Below, in pieces: positions 8,136 through 17,397 of a DNA stretch of 64,000 nucleotides. The translations under genes were made by a program, and so were the position numbers. The notes under the pieces were generated by a model. That model ran no database searches. It saw only the letters and a program-made list of their open reading frames with translations, and was not told the DNA's origin. The DNA is from Microvirga subterranea. Its GTDB lineage: Bacteria; Pseudomonadota; Alphaproteobacteria; Rhizobiales; Beijerinckiaceae. The stretch is from NCBI RefSeq assembly GCF_003350535.1, contig NZ_QQBB01000003.1, forward strand, positions 476,915 through 540,914, in the 5' to 3' direction. Positions within the stretch are counted from its first letter, which is position 1. Each line of letters starts with the position of its first letter.

Positions 8136-9848
8136 ATGAGCACGATCGCGCTTCCATCCCGCCTTTCCATGCCGGTCCTGCGGCGCGCCCTCAACGGCGC
8201 GCCGCTTTGGTCGGTTGCGGTGCTGATCGGTGTCGCGATCCTGGTCCTGGCGCCGCTCGTGAGCCTGGTCCGGATCGCCGCGCAGGGCGAGAGCACCCTG
8301 TGGGCGCAGGTCACGGTCGATGTTCTCCCAGCGGCCTTGCTCGACACGGGCATGCTGCTCGGCGGCGTCGCGGTGCTCGCCGGCTCGGTCGGGATCGGCG
8401 CCGCATGGCTGGTGACCGCGCACCGCTTTCCTGGGCGCGACCTCCTCGCCTGGCTTCTGCCCCTCCCCCTCGCCGTGCCGGCCTACATCACCGCGTACAT
8501 CTACGTGGAGATCTTCGACGCGGCAGGCCCGGTGCAGATGGGCCTGCGCGTCCTCATGGGCTGGACCTCGCGGGCCGATTACTGGTTTCCCGAGATCCGC
8601 TCCGTGCCCGGCTGCATCCTGGTGATGTCGGCGGTTCTCTACCCTTACGTCTACATCGCCTCGCGGGCGATGTTCCTGACCCAGAGCGCCAGCATGATCG
8701 AGGTGGCGCGCACCCTCGGCGCGGGCCGCTTCAAGCTCTTCCGCGTCATCGCCATTCCGCTCGCCCGCCCCGCCCTCGCGGTCGGCCTGTCGCTCGCCCT
8801 CCTCGAGGCGCTCAACGACATTGGCGCGAGCGAATACCTCGGCGTCCGCACGCTCACCGTCTCGGTCTTCACCACCTGGCTGAACCGCGGCAGCCTCGCG
8901 GGAGCAGCGCAGATCGCCTGCGTCATGCTGGCGGTCGTCATCCTGCTGATCATGGTGGAGCGCTACGGCCGCCGCGACCGGCGCTACAGCCTGTCGACCC
9001 GCCGTCCGCGCACGACGCAGCCCGTGCGGCTCTCCACCGCGGGCGGCTGGCTGGCAACGCTCCTGTGCGCACTGCCTGTCTTCATGGGCTTCGTCCTGCC
9101 GGTGGGCTTCCTCGTCCGGGAGGTGATCCGGCGCGGGCTCCTCACGCAGTTCGACGCCACCTTCGTGGACCATCTGCTGACCACGATCGGACTGTCCGGG
9201 ACAGCGACCGTTGTCGCGCTGGCGCTGGGAATCGTCGTGGTCACGGCCTCGCGGCTCGCCAAGCTGCACCTGACCCGCGCCGCCCTCGCAGTGGCCGGCA
9301 TCGGCTATGCGGTGCCTGGCACCGTACTGGCGTTGGGCCTCCTGAACCCGCTCGTCGCCCTCGACACGAGCATCGGCTCCCTATGGCGCTCGCTCACGGG
9401 GGAGCGGATCGGCCTGATCCTCATGGGCTCGGCCGTCGGCATCATCGTCGCCTACGTGATCCGCTTCCTGCCGATCGCGACCGGATCGCTCTCCGCCGGC
9501 CTCGACCGGGTCTCGCCGGGCCTGGAGGATGCGGGCCGCATCCTCGGCGCAAGGCCGCGCGAGCTCGTGCTGAAGATCCAGATCCCGCTGCTGCGTCCGG
9601 CGCTCGCCAGCGCGGCCCTGCTGGTCTTCGTGGACTGCATCAAGGAACTGCCGGCGACGCTGCTGCTGCGTCCCCTCAACACGGAGACGCTCGCGACGCT
9701 CGTCTACGGGCATGCTTCCCGCGGAGCATTCGAGGACGGCGCGCTGGCCGCCCTCGTGATCGTGCTGGTCGGGCTCCTGCCCGTCATCCAGCTGGTGCGG
9801 AGCGCCGAGAACCGCCCGAAGACGGCTGCCGGCAGCCCCTCGTCGTAG
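8136..9848 (+). CDS. Iron(III) ABC transporter permease, fused two-module (FbpB/HitB-like)
   Basis: A 570-residue inner-membrane permease with about twelve hydrophobic helices in two tandem permease modules. Each has an EAA loop: EVARTLGAGRFKLFRVIAI (about residue 190) and LEDAGRILGARPRELVLKIQ (about 465). One chain thus forms the whole channel, as in the FbpB/SfuB/HitB family. It is paired with the upstream iron-binding protein. No cognate ATPase is adjacent: the next genes are CoA-transferase subunits on the other strand. Confidence 0.9.
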   Translation: MSTIALPSRLSMPVLRRALNGAPLWSVAVLIGVAILVLAPLVSLVRIAAQGESTLWAQVTVDVLPAALLDTGMLLGGVAVLAGSVGIGAAWLVTAHRFPGRDLLAWLLPLPLAVPAYITAYIYVEIFDAAGPVQMGLRVLMGWTSRADYWFPEIRSVPGCILVMSAVLYPYVYIASRAMFLTQSASMIEVARTLGAGRFKLFRVIAIPLARPALAVGLSLALLEALNDIGASEYLGVRTLTVSVFTTWLNRGSLAGAAQIACVMLAVVILLIMVERYGRRDRRYSLSTRRPRTTQPVRLSTAGGWLATLLCALPVFMGFVLPVGFLVREVIRRGLLTQFDATFVDHLLTTIGLSGTATVVALALGIVVVTASRLAKLHLTRAALAVAGIGYAVPGTVLALGLLNPLVALDTSIGSLWRSLTGERIGLILMGSAVGIIVAYVIRFLPIATGSLSAGLDRVSPGLEDAGRILGARPRELVLKIQIPLLRPALASAALLVFVDCIKELPATLLLRPLNTETLATLVYGHASRGAFEDGALAALVIVLVGLLPVIQLVRSAENRPKTAAGSPSS

Positions 9849-9877
9849 CCAGGGCGCAGCCTGTGCGGGCCGCGCCG

Positions 9878-10558
9878 TCAGGCTGCGTTCGACTGCTTCG
9901 AGTCCAACGCGACCTTGAAGTCGGCCTGTGTCTTCGCCTTGATCTCGTCCACCGTGACGCCGTCGGCGAGCTCGATCAGGGTCATGCCCGTGCCGCCCTT
10001 CTTGTCGATCGTGAACACGCCAAGATCGGTGATCACCAGGTCGACCACGCCCGCTCCGGTGAGCGGCAGGTTGCACGCCGTCAGCAGCTTCGGGTCCTCG
10101 GAGCCGTCCTTGGCCTTGGCCACGTGCTCCATGACCACGACGACGCGCTTCACGCCCGCCACCAGGTCCATGGCGCCGCCCATGCCCTTCACCATCTTGC
10201 CCGGGATCATCCAGTTGGCGAGGTCGCCGTTCTGGGCCACCTGCATGGCGCCGAGGATCGACAGGTCGATGTGGCCTCCGCGGATCATCCCGAAGGAATC
10301 GGAGCTGGAGAAATAGCTTGTGGTCGGCAGCTCGGTGATCGTCTGCTTGCCGGCATTGATGAGGTCGGCGTCCTCCTCCCCCTCGTAGGGGAACGGGCCC
10401 ATGCCGAGCATGCCGTTCTCGGACTGAAGCTGGACGCGCATGCCCTTGGGAATGAAGTTCGACACGAGGGTCGGGATGCCGATGCCGAGGTTGACGTAGT
10501 AGCCGTCGCGCAGCTCCTTGGCGGCGCGGGCAGCCATTTGCTCACGGGTCCAAGCCAT
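9878..10558 (-). CDS. 3-oxoacid CoA-transferase subunit B
   Basis: A 226-residue beta subunit of the family I CoA-transferase (SCOT/PcaJ/AtoA type), which moves CoA from succinyl-CoA to a 3-oxoacid. The catalytic glutamate lies in [11 protein letters not shown] (about residue 47). Other family segments are [23 protein letters not shown] and [17 protein letters not shown]. Its ATG overlaps the stop of subunit A by one base, as in coupled two-subunit operons. Acetoacetate versus 3-oxoadipate as substrate cannot be decided; no beta-ketoadipate genes are adjacent. Confidence 0.92.
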   Translation of the reverse strand: MAWTREQMAARAAKELRDGYYVNLGIGIPTLVSNFIPKGMRVQLQSENGMLGMGPFPYEGEEDADLINAGKQTITELPTTSYFSSSDSFGMIRGGHIDLSILGAMQVAQNGDLANWMIPGKMVKGMGGAMDLVAGVKRVVVVMEHVAKAKDGSEDPKLLTACNLPLTGAGVVDLVITDLGVFTIDKKGGTGMTLIELADGVTVDEIKAKTQADFKVALDSKQSNAA

Positions 10559-11292
10559 CAGATTTCCTCCCCTGCGCCCGCTCCCGCCATCTCGGCGCGC
10601 TTGCGGGTCGTCCTCTGCTCGATGTGCTTCACCGGGTTCGGCACGTGCACGATGCGCTTCACGAAGATGCCCGGCGTGTGGATGCAGTCCGGGTCGATCT
10701 CGCCGGCCGGCACCAGGTGCTCGACCTCGGCGATGGTGAGCCGCGAGGCGGTCGCCATCATCGGATTGAAGTTGCGGGCGGTCTTCCGGTAGACGAGGTT
10801 GCCTTCCGTATCGCCCTTCCAGGCATGGACCACCGAGATGTCGGCGAACAGGCCCCGCTCCATCACGTATTTCTCGCCGTCGAACTCGCGCACCTCCTTG
10901 CCCTCGGCGATGAGGGTGCCGACGCCGGTCTTGGTGAAGAAGGCCGGGATGCCGGCGCCGCCGGCGCGGATGCGCTCGGCAAGCGTTCCCTGCGGATTGA
11001 ACTCGAGCTCGAGCTCGCCCGACAGGTACTGCTGCGCGAACAGCTTGTTCTCGCCCACGTAGGAGGAGATCATCTTGCGGATCTGGCGGGTCTCGAGCAG
11101 CCGGCCCAGGCCGACCCCGTCCACGCCGGCGTTGTTGGAGATGAAGGTGAGGTCCTTCGCTCCTGAATCACGGATCGCCTCGATCAGCGCCTCCGGAATG
11201 CCGCAGAGGCCGAACCCGCCGGCCATGATCGTCATGCCGTCCTTGATGAGCCCGGCCATGGCCGAGCTTGCATCCTTGTAAACCTTGTCCAT
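10558..11292 (-). CDS. 3-oxoacid CoA-transferase subunit A
   Basis: A 244-residue alpha subunit of the same CoA-transferase. It has the glycine-rich CoA-binding segment [15 protein letters not shown] (about residues 20-34) and the SNNAG motif, plus [21 protein letters not shown]. The ATG at 11290-11292 gives the usual length; a frame extending upstream adds an unlikely leader. It is first in a two-gene operon with subunit B. Confidence 0.92.
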   Translation of the reverse strand: MDKVYKDASSAMAGLIKDGMTIMAGGFGLCGIPEALIEAIRDSGAKDLTFISNNAGVDGVGLGRLLETRQIRKMISSYVGENKLFAQQYLSGELELEFNPQGTLAERIRAGGAGIPAFFTKTGVGTLIAEGKEVREFDGEKYVMERGLFADISVVHAWKGDTEGNLVYRKTARNFNPMMATASRLTIAEVEHLVPAGEIDPDCIHTPGIFVKRIVHVPNPVKHIEQRTTRKRAEMAGAGAGEEI

Positions 11293-11484
11293 CCACCCCT
11301 CACTTCGAAAAGTGTTCGTTGCTGCACTGCGAAGTGCGCAGGATGCCACCCTGCAACCTGGCCTCAATTTAGACAATCCCTTCATATGAATATATGAAAC
11401 CCTGAATCCTCCAGCCTGTCCTTGTCCGGACAGGCCCTCGCTATCGCTTCCGAAGCGGAACCTTTAGGTCTAAGTCTGCAGTCC

Positions 11485-13287
11485 ATGTCGCGCCGCGTCG
11501 TATTCCTCATCGCGTTGATCTCGCTTGCGGTCCTCGGAGCGGCGGCCGTTCCCTGGACCCTGACCGGAAGCCGGCTGACCTCGGCCGTGTCCCGGCACCT
11601 GCGCGCCAATTACGGCTTGGACTTCGCGGTCGCGGGAGAGAGCACCTTCGCGCTCCTGCCGACCCCGAGGGTCAAGTTCGAGGGGATGAGGCTCTCCTTT
11701 CCTGATCAGGCGATCACCGCGGACGGGGGCACACTGAGGGGCGAGCTGCGCCTGACATCCCTGCTGCTCGGGCGGATCGAGCTTTCCGAGATCATGCTGA
11801 GCGAGACCAGGATTACCGTGTCGCAGGCCGCTCTTGCAGGCCAGGACTGGCAGGCGCTGCTGAAGGAACGCCTCGGCGCGGCCCATGCCCGGCGCCTCAT
11901 CCTCGCCGGCTCCAAGCTGCGGTGGAGCGACATGCAGGACGCCGACCTCGACAAGGTCAATCTCCTGCTCAATTGGTCCGGAGTGGATGAGCCGCTCTAT
12001 GCGGTCGGCTCCGCCTCCTGGCGCGGCGAGACGGTCGCGCTGGAAAAGGCCTCCTTCCGGCCGCTCCTGCTCGCCTCGGATCAGCTCAGTCCCGTCTCGT
12101 TGACCGTGACGGCCCCCATGGGGCGGATCGCCCTGACCGGCGAAGTCCAGCTCGGCGAAGACCCGCGCCTGACGGGCGAGAGCCTGATCCAGGCCACGTC
12201 CCTGCGCAACTTCACCCGCTGGAGCGGCACGAAGCTGCCCTTCGGGTCGCAGATCCAGGCCCTTTCCATCCAGGGCGACGTCTCCATGAACCGCCGCCGC
12301 CTCTCCTGGCCGTCGGTGGCCGTGAGCCTCGGCGAGGACAAGCTCGAAGGGACCATGGCGGTTCGTCTCGATTCCGACCGCCCGCTCATCACCGGCACTC
12401 TGGCCGCCGAAGGCCTGAACCTTTCCGATTTCATCCGCCCCCTGACCCAGGCACGGCTCGGACCCGGTTGGAGCGACGAACCGATCGACCTTACGGCAGC
12501 GACCGGCAGCGACCTCGACCTGCGGATCTCGGCCTCGAACGCGCGCATGCGGACGCTGCGGATCGACAACATGGCCGCGAGCGTTCTGGTCCGGGCAGGC
12601 CGGATCGAGGCGTCGATCGGACGGGCGGATCTCTACCAGGGAACCGTGAAGGGGCGCCTCGCCCTCACGTCTGCGGACAGCGGCACCGAACTGAAGAGCC
12701 AGGCGACCTTCGACGATGTGGACCTCGCGGCCTTCCTAAGTGCGGTCGGCGAGCCGCGCTGGATCACGGGCCTCGCCCAAGGGCAGATCGTCCTGGAGGG
12801 ATCGGGCCAGACCCCGGCCGATCTCGTAAGGCAGACCAATGGCCGCATCGGGGTGACGGTCGGTGAAGGCGAACTCGTCGGCATCGCCCTTGATGACGCC
12901 CTGCGCCGTGTCGAGAAACGACCGCTCCTCGCCTCCCTGAACTGGCGAGGCGGCCGGACTCCCTTCGACCACGCCCATGCGCAGCTCAACGTCAATGCCG
13001 GCATCGGAACCCTCAGCGAGGGTCGGGTGACTGCACCCGGCATGCTGATGGGCCTGCAGGGCGACGTTTCGCTCCGCGACCGGTCCCTCGCCATGCGGGC
13101 GGAGGTGTCGCTGACCAATCAGCCGGCGAAGTCCGCACCGATGATCGCCTTCGACCTGAGCGGCAACTGGGACAATGTCGACGTGCGGCCCGAGGCGCGC
13201 GCCCTGATCGAGCGCTCCGGCGCCGCGAAGCCGCTCTTCGGCCCCCGGCTCGAAGCCGCACCGGCTCCCAGCGCGAACGCTCAGTGA
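11485..13287 (+). CDS. AsmA-family envelope protein
   Basis: A 600-residue protein with one N-terminal membrane helix (VVFLIALISLAVLGAAAVPW, about 5-24) and a long, beta-rich periplasmic part. Features of the AsmA-like bridge/lipid-transport family are the early LLPTPRVKFEGMRL and LRGELRLTSLLLGRIELSEIML segments and a C-terminal low-complexity beta region. AsmA proteins affect outer-membrane lipid homeostasis. The frame is open to a TTG at 11422; the ATG at 11485 starts just before the helix and is preferred. Its 3' end overlaps the convergent permease gene by 7 nt. Confidence 0.75.
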   Translation: MSRRVVFLIALISLAVLGAAAVPWTLTGSRLTSAVSRHLRANYGLDFAVAGESTFALLPTPRVKFEGMRLSFPDQAITADGGTLRGELRLTSLLLGRIELSEIMLSETRITVSQAALAGQDWQALLKERLGAAHARRLILAGSKLRWSDMQDADLDKVNLLLNWSGVDEPLYAVGSASWRGETVALEKASFRPLLLASDQLSPVSLTVTAPMGRIALTGEVQLGEDPRLTGESLIQATSLRNFTRWSGTKLPFGSQIQALSIQGDVSMNRRRLSWPSVAVSLGEDKLEGTMAVRLDSDRPLITGTLAAEGLNLSDFIRPLTQARLGPGWSDEPIDLTAATGSDLDLRISASNARMRTLRIDNMAASVLVRAGRIEASIGRADLYQGTVKGRLALTSADSGTELKSQATFDDVDLAAFLSAVGEPRWITGLAQGQIVLEGSGQTPADLVRQTNGRIGVTVGEGELVGIALDDALRRVEKRPLLASLNWRGGRTPFDHAHAQLNVNAGIGTLSEGRVTAPGMLMGLQGDVSLRDRSLAMRAEVSLTNQPAKSAPMIAFDLSGNWDNVDVRPEARALIERSGAAKPLFGPRLEAAPAPSANAQ

Positions 13288-14084
13288 GCGTTGGGCTCCT
13301 CGCGCAGCAGGGACCGTTTGCTCAACAGCGTCGCGGTCACGACCCCGAGCGTCACGATCCCGATCAGGATGGCTGACGCGGCGTTGACCTCCGGCGACAA
13401 TCCGAGCCGCACCTGGCTGTAGATCCGGATCGGCAGCGTCGTCGCGCCTGGCCCCGTGTTAAAGCTCGCGATGACGAGGTCGTCGAGGGACAGGGTGAAG
13501 GCAAGCAGGAAACCGGCGACGATCGACGGCGCGATCAGCGGCAATGTCACGGAGAAGAACGTCCGCAGTGGCGGCGCCCCGAGGTCCATGGCGGCCTCTT
13601 CGAGCGAGCGGTCGAACGTCATCAGCCGCGACTGCACCACCACGGTCACGAAGCACATGGTGAGCGTGGTGTGCGCCAGCGTGATGGTCCAGAAGCCGCG
13701 GTCCAGCCCGATCGCCACGAAGAAGAGCAGCAGCGACAGGCCCGTGATCACCTCTGGCATGACCATCGGGGCATAGACCATGCCGGTGAAGAGCGTGCGC
13801 CCGAAAAAGCGCCCGTAACGGGTGAGCGCGAGCGCCGCGAGGGTGCCGAGGACCGTCGCGAGGGAGGCCGACAGCAGCGCGATCCGCAGCGTCACCCAGG
13901 CTGCCTCCATCAAGGCTTCGTTTCGGAACAGCGCCACGTACCACTGGGTCGAGAAGCCGCCCCACACTGTGACGAGCCGCGATGCGTTGAACGAATAGAC
14001 CACGAGCAGCAGGATCGGCAGGTACAGGAACGCGAAGCCGATCACGAGGGACGTGACGTTGAAGAGGCTCAGGCGGCGGTTCAT
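13281..14084 (-). CDS. ABC transporter permease, polyamine type (PotC-like)
   Basis: A 267-residue inner-membrane permease with about six helices and the EAA loop LEEAAMDLGAPPLRTFFSVT (about 150-170). The ATG at 14082-14084 overlaps the stop of the PotB-like gene (ATGA). It is the last gene of a potA-potB-potC-type set. Its family exports no substrate information; polyamines, opines or gamma-aminobutyrate are common ligands. Confidence 0.88.
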   Translation of the reverse strand: MNRRLSLFNVTSLVIGFAFLYLPILLLVVYSFNASRLVTVWGGFSTQWYVALFRNEALMEAAWVTLRIALLSASLATVLGTLAALALTRYGRFFGRTLFTGMVYAPMVMPEVITGLSLLLFFVAIGLDRGFWTITLAHTTLTMCFVTVVVQSRLMTFDRSLEEAAMDLGAPPLRTFFSVTLPLIAPSIVAGFLLAFTLSLDDLVIASFNTGPGATTLPIRIYSQVRLGLSPEVNAASAILIGIVTLGVVTATLLSKRSLLREEPNAH

Positions 14085-14989
14085 GCCTTCGTCTCCACCC
14101 GGCGGGATTCCACATCGCGATAGATGACGATCGGCACCACGAGAATGATCAGGAGCAGGATGGCGACCGCGGAGGCGAGCGGCCAGTCGCGGTTCGAGAA
14201 GAACTCGCTCCAGAGCTGGCGCCCGATCATCAGCGTCTCCGAGCCGCCCAGAAGGTCCGGGATGACGAACTCGCCGACGGCCGGGATGAAGCACAGAAGC
14301 GAGCCTGCGATGATGCCCGGCATGGCGAGCGGGACCGTGATCGTCCAGAAGGCGCGCCAGGGGGGCGAGCCGAGGTCCTGAGCGGCCTCGAGGAGCGTGT
14401 CGTCCATCTTCTCGAGCGTCGCGTAGAGCGGCAGCACCATGAACGGCAGGTAGGCGTAGACGATGCCGATATAAACCGCCGTCTCGGTGTTGAGGATGTT
14501 GAGCGGCTCGCCGATGACGCCTAATGCCAGCAGGCCCTGGTTGAGCAGCCCCTCGGGCTTGAGGATCGCGATCCAGGCATAGATGCGGATGAGGAAGCTG
14601 GTCCAGAACGGCAGGATGATCATGGCGACCAGCAGCGAGCGGTAGCGCTCCGGCGCCCGCGCCATGGCATAGGCGATGGGGAAGCCCACGAGCAGCAGCA
14701 GGATCGTCGAGATCGCCGCGATGCGCACCGACGACAGCGTGGCGCTGAGGTAGAGGTCGTCGCTGGTCAGGACCTCGAAGTTTTCGAGGTCGAGCCCCTG
14801 GAAGAATCCCGCGACGTCGCCCCATTCGAAGACCGGCTTGTAGGGCGGCTGGGAGACGGCGGGGTCCGACAGGCTGATCTTGAAGACGATCAGGAACGGC
14901 ACGAGGAAGAAAAGGCCGAGCCACAGATAGGGTACTGCCGGCACCAGGCTGGAGGCGAGCTTCTTCGGGAAGGAACGTTGCGGCTCCAT
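14081..14989 (-). CDS. ABC transporter permease, polyamine type (PotB-like)
   Basis: A 302-residue inner-membrane permease. An N-terminal helix (about 14-35, VPYLWLGLFFLVPFLIVFKI) is followed by a periplasmic segment and five further helices; the EAA loop is LEAAQDLGSPPWRAFWTITV. The ATG at 14987-14989 begins 2 nt after the ATPase stop, and the longer frame would overlap the ATPase gene. It forms the channel with the PotC-like permease. Confidence 0.88.
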   Translation of the reverse strand: MEPQRSFPKKLASSLVPAVPYLWLGLFFLVPFLIVFKISLSDPAVSQPPYKPVFEWGDVAGFFQGLDLENFEVLTSDDLYLSATLSSVRIAAISTILLLLVGFPIAYAMARAPERYRSLLVAMIILPFWTSFLIRIYAWIAILKPEGLLNQGLLALGVIGEPLNILNTETAVYIGIVYAYLPFMVLPLYATLEKMDDTLLEAAQDLGSPPWRAFWTITVPLAMPGIIAGSLLCFIPAVGEFVIPDLLGGSETLMIGRQLWSEFFSNRDWPLASAVAILLLIILVVPIVIYRDVESRRVETKA

Positions 14990-14991
14990 GG

Positions 14992-16158
14992 CTATTCCGC
15001 CAGGATCACGGCCGCGTCCGGCGCGAAGGTGACGTAGACCTGCTCGTCCCAGTCGATGGGGCTCTCGACGTAGCGGGACCGGTTGGCGCGCGTGACGCGC
15101 AGGATCTCTCCCGACGCGAGCTTGACCCTGTAGACGGTCCAGTCGCCGAGATAGCCGATGTCCCACACCTCCCCGGTCAGCACGTTGACGGCGTCCGTTC
15201 CCGGCGGATCGCGCTGGATCACCATCTTCTCCGGCCGCACCGCGATGGCGACGGCCTGGTCGGAATGCAGCACCTCGTCCGGGTCGTCGATGGTGAGCGG
15301 CGGCTGGGCCGAACGGGAGCGCACGCGCCAGTGGCCGTTCTCCTGGCCGAGCACGTTGCCTTCGATGATATTCACGTCGCCGACGAATTCGGCGATGAAG
15401 CGGGTCTTCGGCTGCTCGTAGATCTCGCCGGGCGTCGCCACCTGGACGATCCGGCCGTGGTCCATCACGGCGATCCGGTCGGCCATGGTCATGGCTTCCT
15501 CCTGGTCGTGGGTGACGACCACGAAGGTCATGCCGAGATCGTGCTGGATGTCCATCAGCTCGAACTGGGTCTCCTCGCGCAGCTTCTTGTCGAGCGCGCC
15601 GAGCGGCTCGTCGAGCAGGAGAACCTTCGGCTTCTTGGCGAGCGCCCGGGCCAGCGCCACGCGCTGGCGCTGGCCGCCCGAGAGCTGGCTCGGGGAGCGC
15701 TTGGCGAGCCGCTCGAGCTGGACGAGCCGAAGCATCTCATCGACCCGCGCGGCGATCTCCGCCTTCGGCAGCCCGTCCTGCTTCAGCCCGAAGGCGATGT
15801 TCCGCTCGACGCTCATGTGGGGGAAGAGGGCGTAGGACTGGAACATCATGTTCACCGGCCGCCGGTAGGGCGGAACGCCGGCGAGGTCCCGGTCGGCTAG
15901 GGTGATGCGGCCTTCGCTGGGATGCTCGAAGCCGGCCAGCATGCGCATCAGGGTGGTCTTGCCGCAGCCCGAGGGACCGAGAAGGCAGAAGAACTCGCTC
16001 TCGTAGATGTTCAGGGACAGGTGGTCGACGGCCACCGCATCGCCGAAGCGTTTCGTCACATTCTCGAAGCGGATGAGCGGCTTGGCAGCGGGATCCGACC
16101 AGGGAGCGAAGGAGCGGCGCACGGCGCCGACGGAGGCGGATTGGCGAGGAGGAGGCAA
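14992..16158 (-). CDS. ABC transporter ATP-binding protein (PotA-like)
   Basis: A 388-residue importer ATPase with Walker A GPSGCGKTT, Q-loop FQSYALFPHM, signature LSGGQRQRVALARAL, Walker B LLLDEPLGALD and H-loop VVVTHDQEEA, then a TOBE-like C-terminus (about 290-388). It drives the two downstream permeases. The start is uncertain: the frame opens at a TTG (16156-16158) without a clear ribosome site, and a GTG lies 12 codons in. No binding-protein gene is next to it. Confidence 0.87.
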   Translation of the reverse strand: MPPPRQSASVGAVRRSFAPWSDPAAKPLIRFENVTKRFGDAVAVDHLSLNIYESEFFCLLGPSGCGKTTLMRMLAGFEHPSEGRITLADRDLAGVPPYRRPVNMMFQSYALFPHMSVERNIAFGLKQDGLPKAEIAARVDEMLRLVQLERLAKRSPSQLSGGQRQRVALARALAKKPKVLLLDEPLGALDKKLREETQFELMDIQHDLGMTFVVVTHDQEEAMTMADRIAVMDHGRIVQVATPGEIYEQPKTRFIAEFVGDVNIIEGNVLGQENGHWRVRSRSAQPPLTIDDPDEVLHSDQAVAIAVRPEKMVIQRDPPGTDAVNVLTGEVWDIGYLGDWTVYRVKLASGEILRVTRANRSRYVESPIDWDEQVYVTFAPDAAVILAE

Positions 16159-16442
16159 GATGTTCGCACTTCAACCTAGATTGGAGAAAACCTGCGGCGC
16201 AAACTAGGATGTTACGACTGGAAGAACAACAGCTTAATGCCCCCTTCCCCACCCGATGACGGTGCCGGCCGCGAAAGGTCACGGGGGACCGCTTGAACCG
16301 CTGCCAAGCTTTTCTAGTTGACCCCTGCAAGCGAGTGGAGACAGCCTTGCGGAACGACGAAGAACTGAGCAGCGCGGAACGCGAAGCCCCCGAAGCGGAA
16401 AGCTGGAACCCTCGGGCCGCAGGCGGGCCGTCGGCAACCTCC
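16159..16442. other. Divergent intergenic region
   Basis: A 284-nt region between the PotA-like and dehydrogenase genes. It must contain promoters for both. A GTGGAGA stretch at 16336-16342, just upstream of a TTG at 16347, could be the ribosome site of a longer dehydrogenase start. No RNA gene or other ORF was recognised. Confidence 0.45.
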
Positions 16443-17396
16443 ATGCGGGCCGCGACCGTCACGGCGCCGGGCCAGATCCGCATCGACCGGATCGCCCGTC
16501 CTGAACCGGGGCCGGGCCAGGTGCGCGTGCGCCTTGAGGGCTGCGGCGTCTGCGCCTCCAACCTGACGCCCTGGGCCGGGCCGGAATGGATGCAGTTTCC
16601 CACGGAGGCCGGCTCGCTGGGCCACGAGGGCTGGGGCATGGTCGATGCCGTGGGCGACGAGGTCGAGGGGGTGTCGGTCGGCGACCGGGTCGCGGCGCTC
16701 TCCTACAAGGCCTATGCCGAATACGACCTCGCCGACGCCGATGCGGTGGTGCGGCTGCCGAAGGCGCTCACCGGCAAGCCCTTCCCGGGCGAGCCCCTTG
16801 GCTGCGCCATGAACATCCTGCGCCGCAGCGACATCCGGCCGGGCCAGACTGTGGCGATCGTCGGCATCGGCTTCCTGGGCGCGATCCTGACCCGTCTCGC
16901 GACGGACGCCGGCGCCCGGGTCATCGCCATTTCCCGCCGCCCCTTCTCGATCGACGTCGCCCAGGACTTCGGCGCGGCCGAGACGATCCCGATGGAGGAC
17001 CATCACGGCATCATCGGCCAGGTGAAGGAGCTGACCGGGGGCGTCTTCTGCGACCGGGTGATCGAGGCGGTCGGCAAGCAATGGCCCCTCGACCTCGCGG
17101 GCGAGCTGACCCGCGAGCGCGGCAAGCTGATCGTCGCCGGCTACCACCAGGACGGGCCGCGGCAGGTGAACATGTGGCTGTGGAACTGGCGCGGCCTCGA
17201 CGTGATCAACGCCCATGAGCGCGACCCGAAGGTCTACATCGAGGGCATTCGAGAGGCCGTGGACGCAGTGGCGTCCGGCCGGCTCGACCCGAGCCCGCTC
17301 TACACCCACACCTATCCGCTCGACCGGCTGAACGAGGCGCTCGACGCCACCCGCGACCGTCCGGACGGCTTCCTCAAGGCTCTGGTGACCCTTTAA
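16443..17396 (+). CDS. Medium-chain (zinc-type) alcohol dehydrogenase-like oxidoreductase
   Basis: A 317-residue MDR-family enzyme. The N-terminal catalytic domain has GCGVCASNL (about 34-42, with the catalytic-zinc cysteine position) and GHEGWGMVDAVGDEVEGVSVGDRV (zinc His and the VGD turn). A Rossmann domain starts near VAIVGIGFLGAIL (about 138-150). The structural-zinc four-cysteine loop is absent and the protein is shorter than typical (about 340-380). A TTG at 16347 preceded by GTGGAGA would add 32 residues. The next gene, one base later, is a Gfo/Idh/MocA oxidoreductase, so both likely act on one sugar or polyol. Confidence 0.82.
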   Translation: MRAATVTAPGQIRIDRIARPEPGPGQVRVRLEGCGVCASNLTPWAGPEWMQFPTEAGSLGHEGWGMVDAVGDEVEGVSVGDRVAALSYKAYAEYDLADADAVVRLPKALTGKPFPGEPLGCAMNILRRSDIRPGQTVAIVGIGFLGAILTRLATDAGARVIAISRRPFSIDVAQDFGAAETIPMEDHHGIIGQVKELTGGVFCDRVIEAVGKQWPLDLAGELTRERGKLIVAGYHQDGPRQVNMWLWNWRGLDVINAHERDPKVYIEGIREAVDAVASGRLDPSPLYTHTYPLDRLNEALDATRDRPDGFLKALVTL

Positions 17397-17397
17397 G

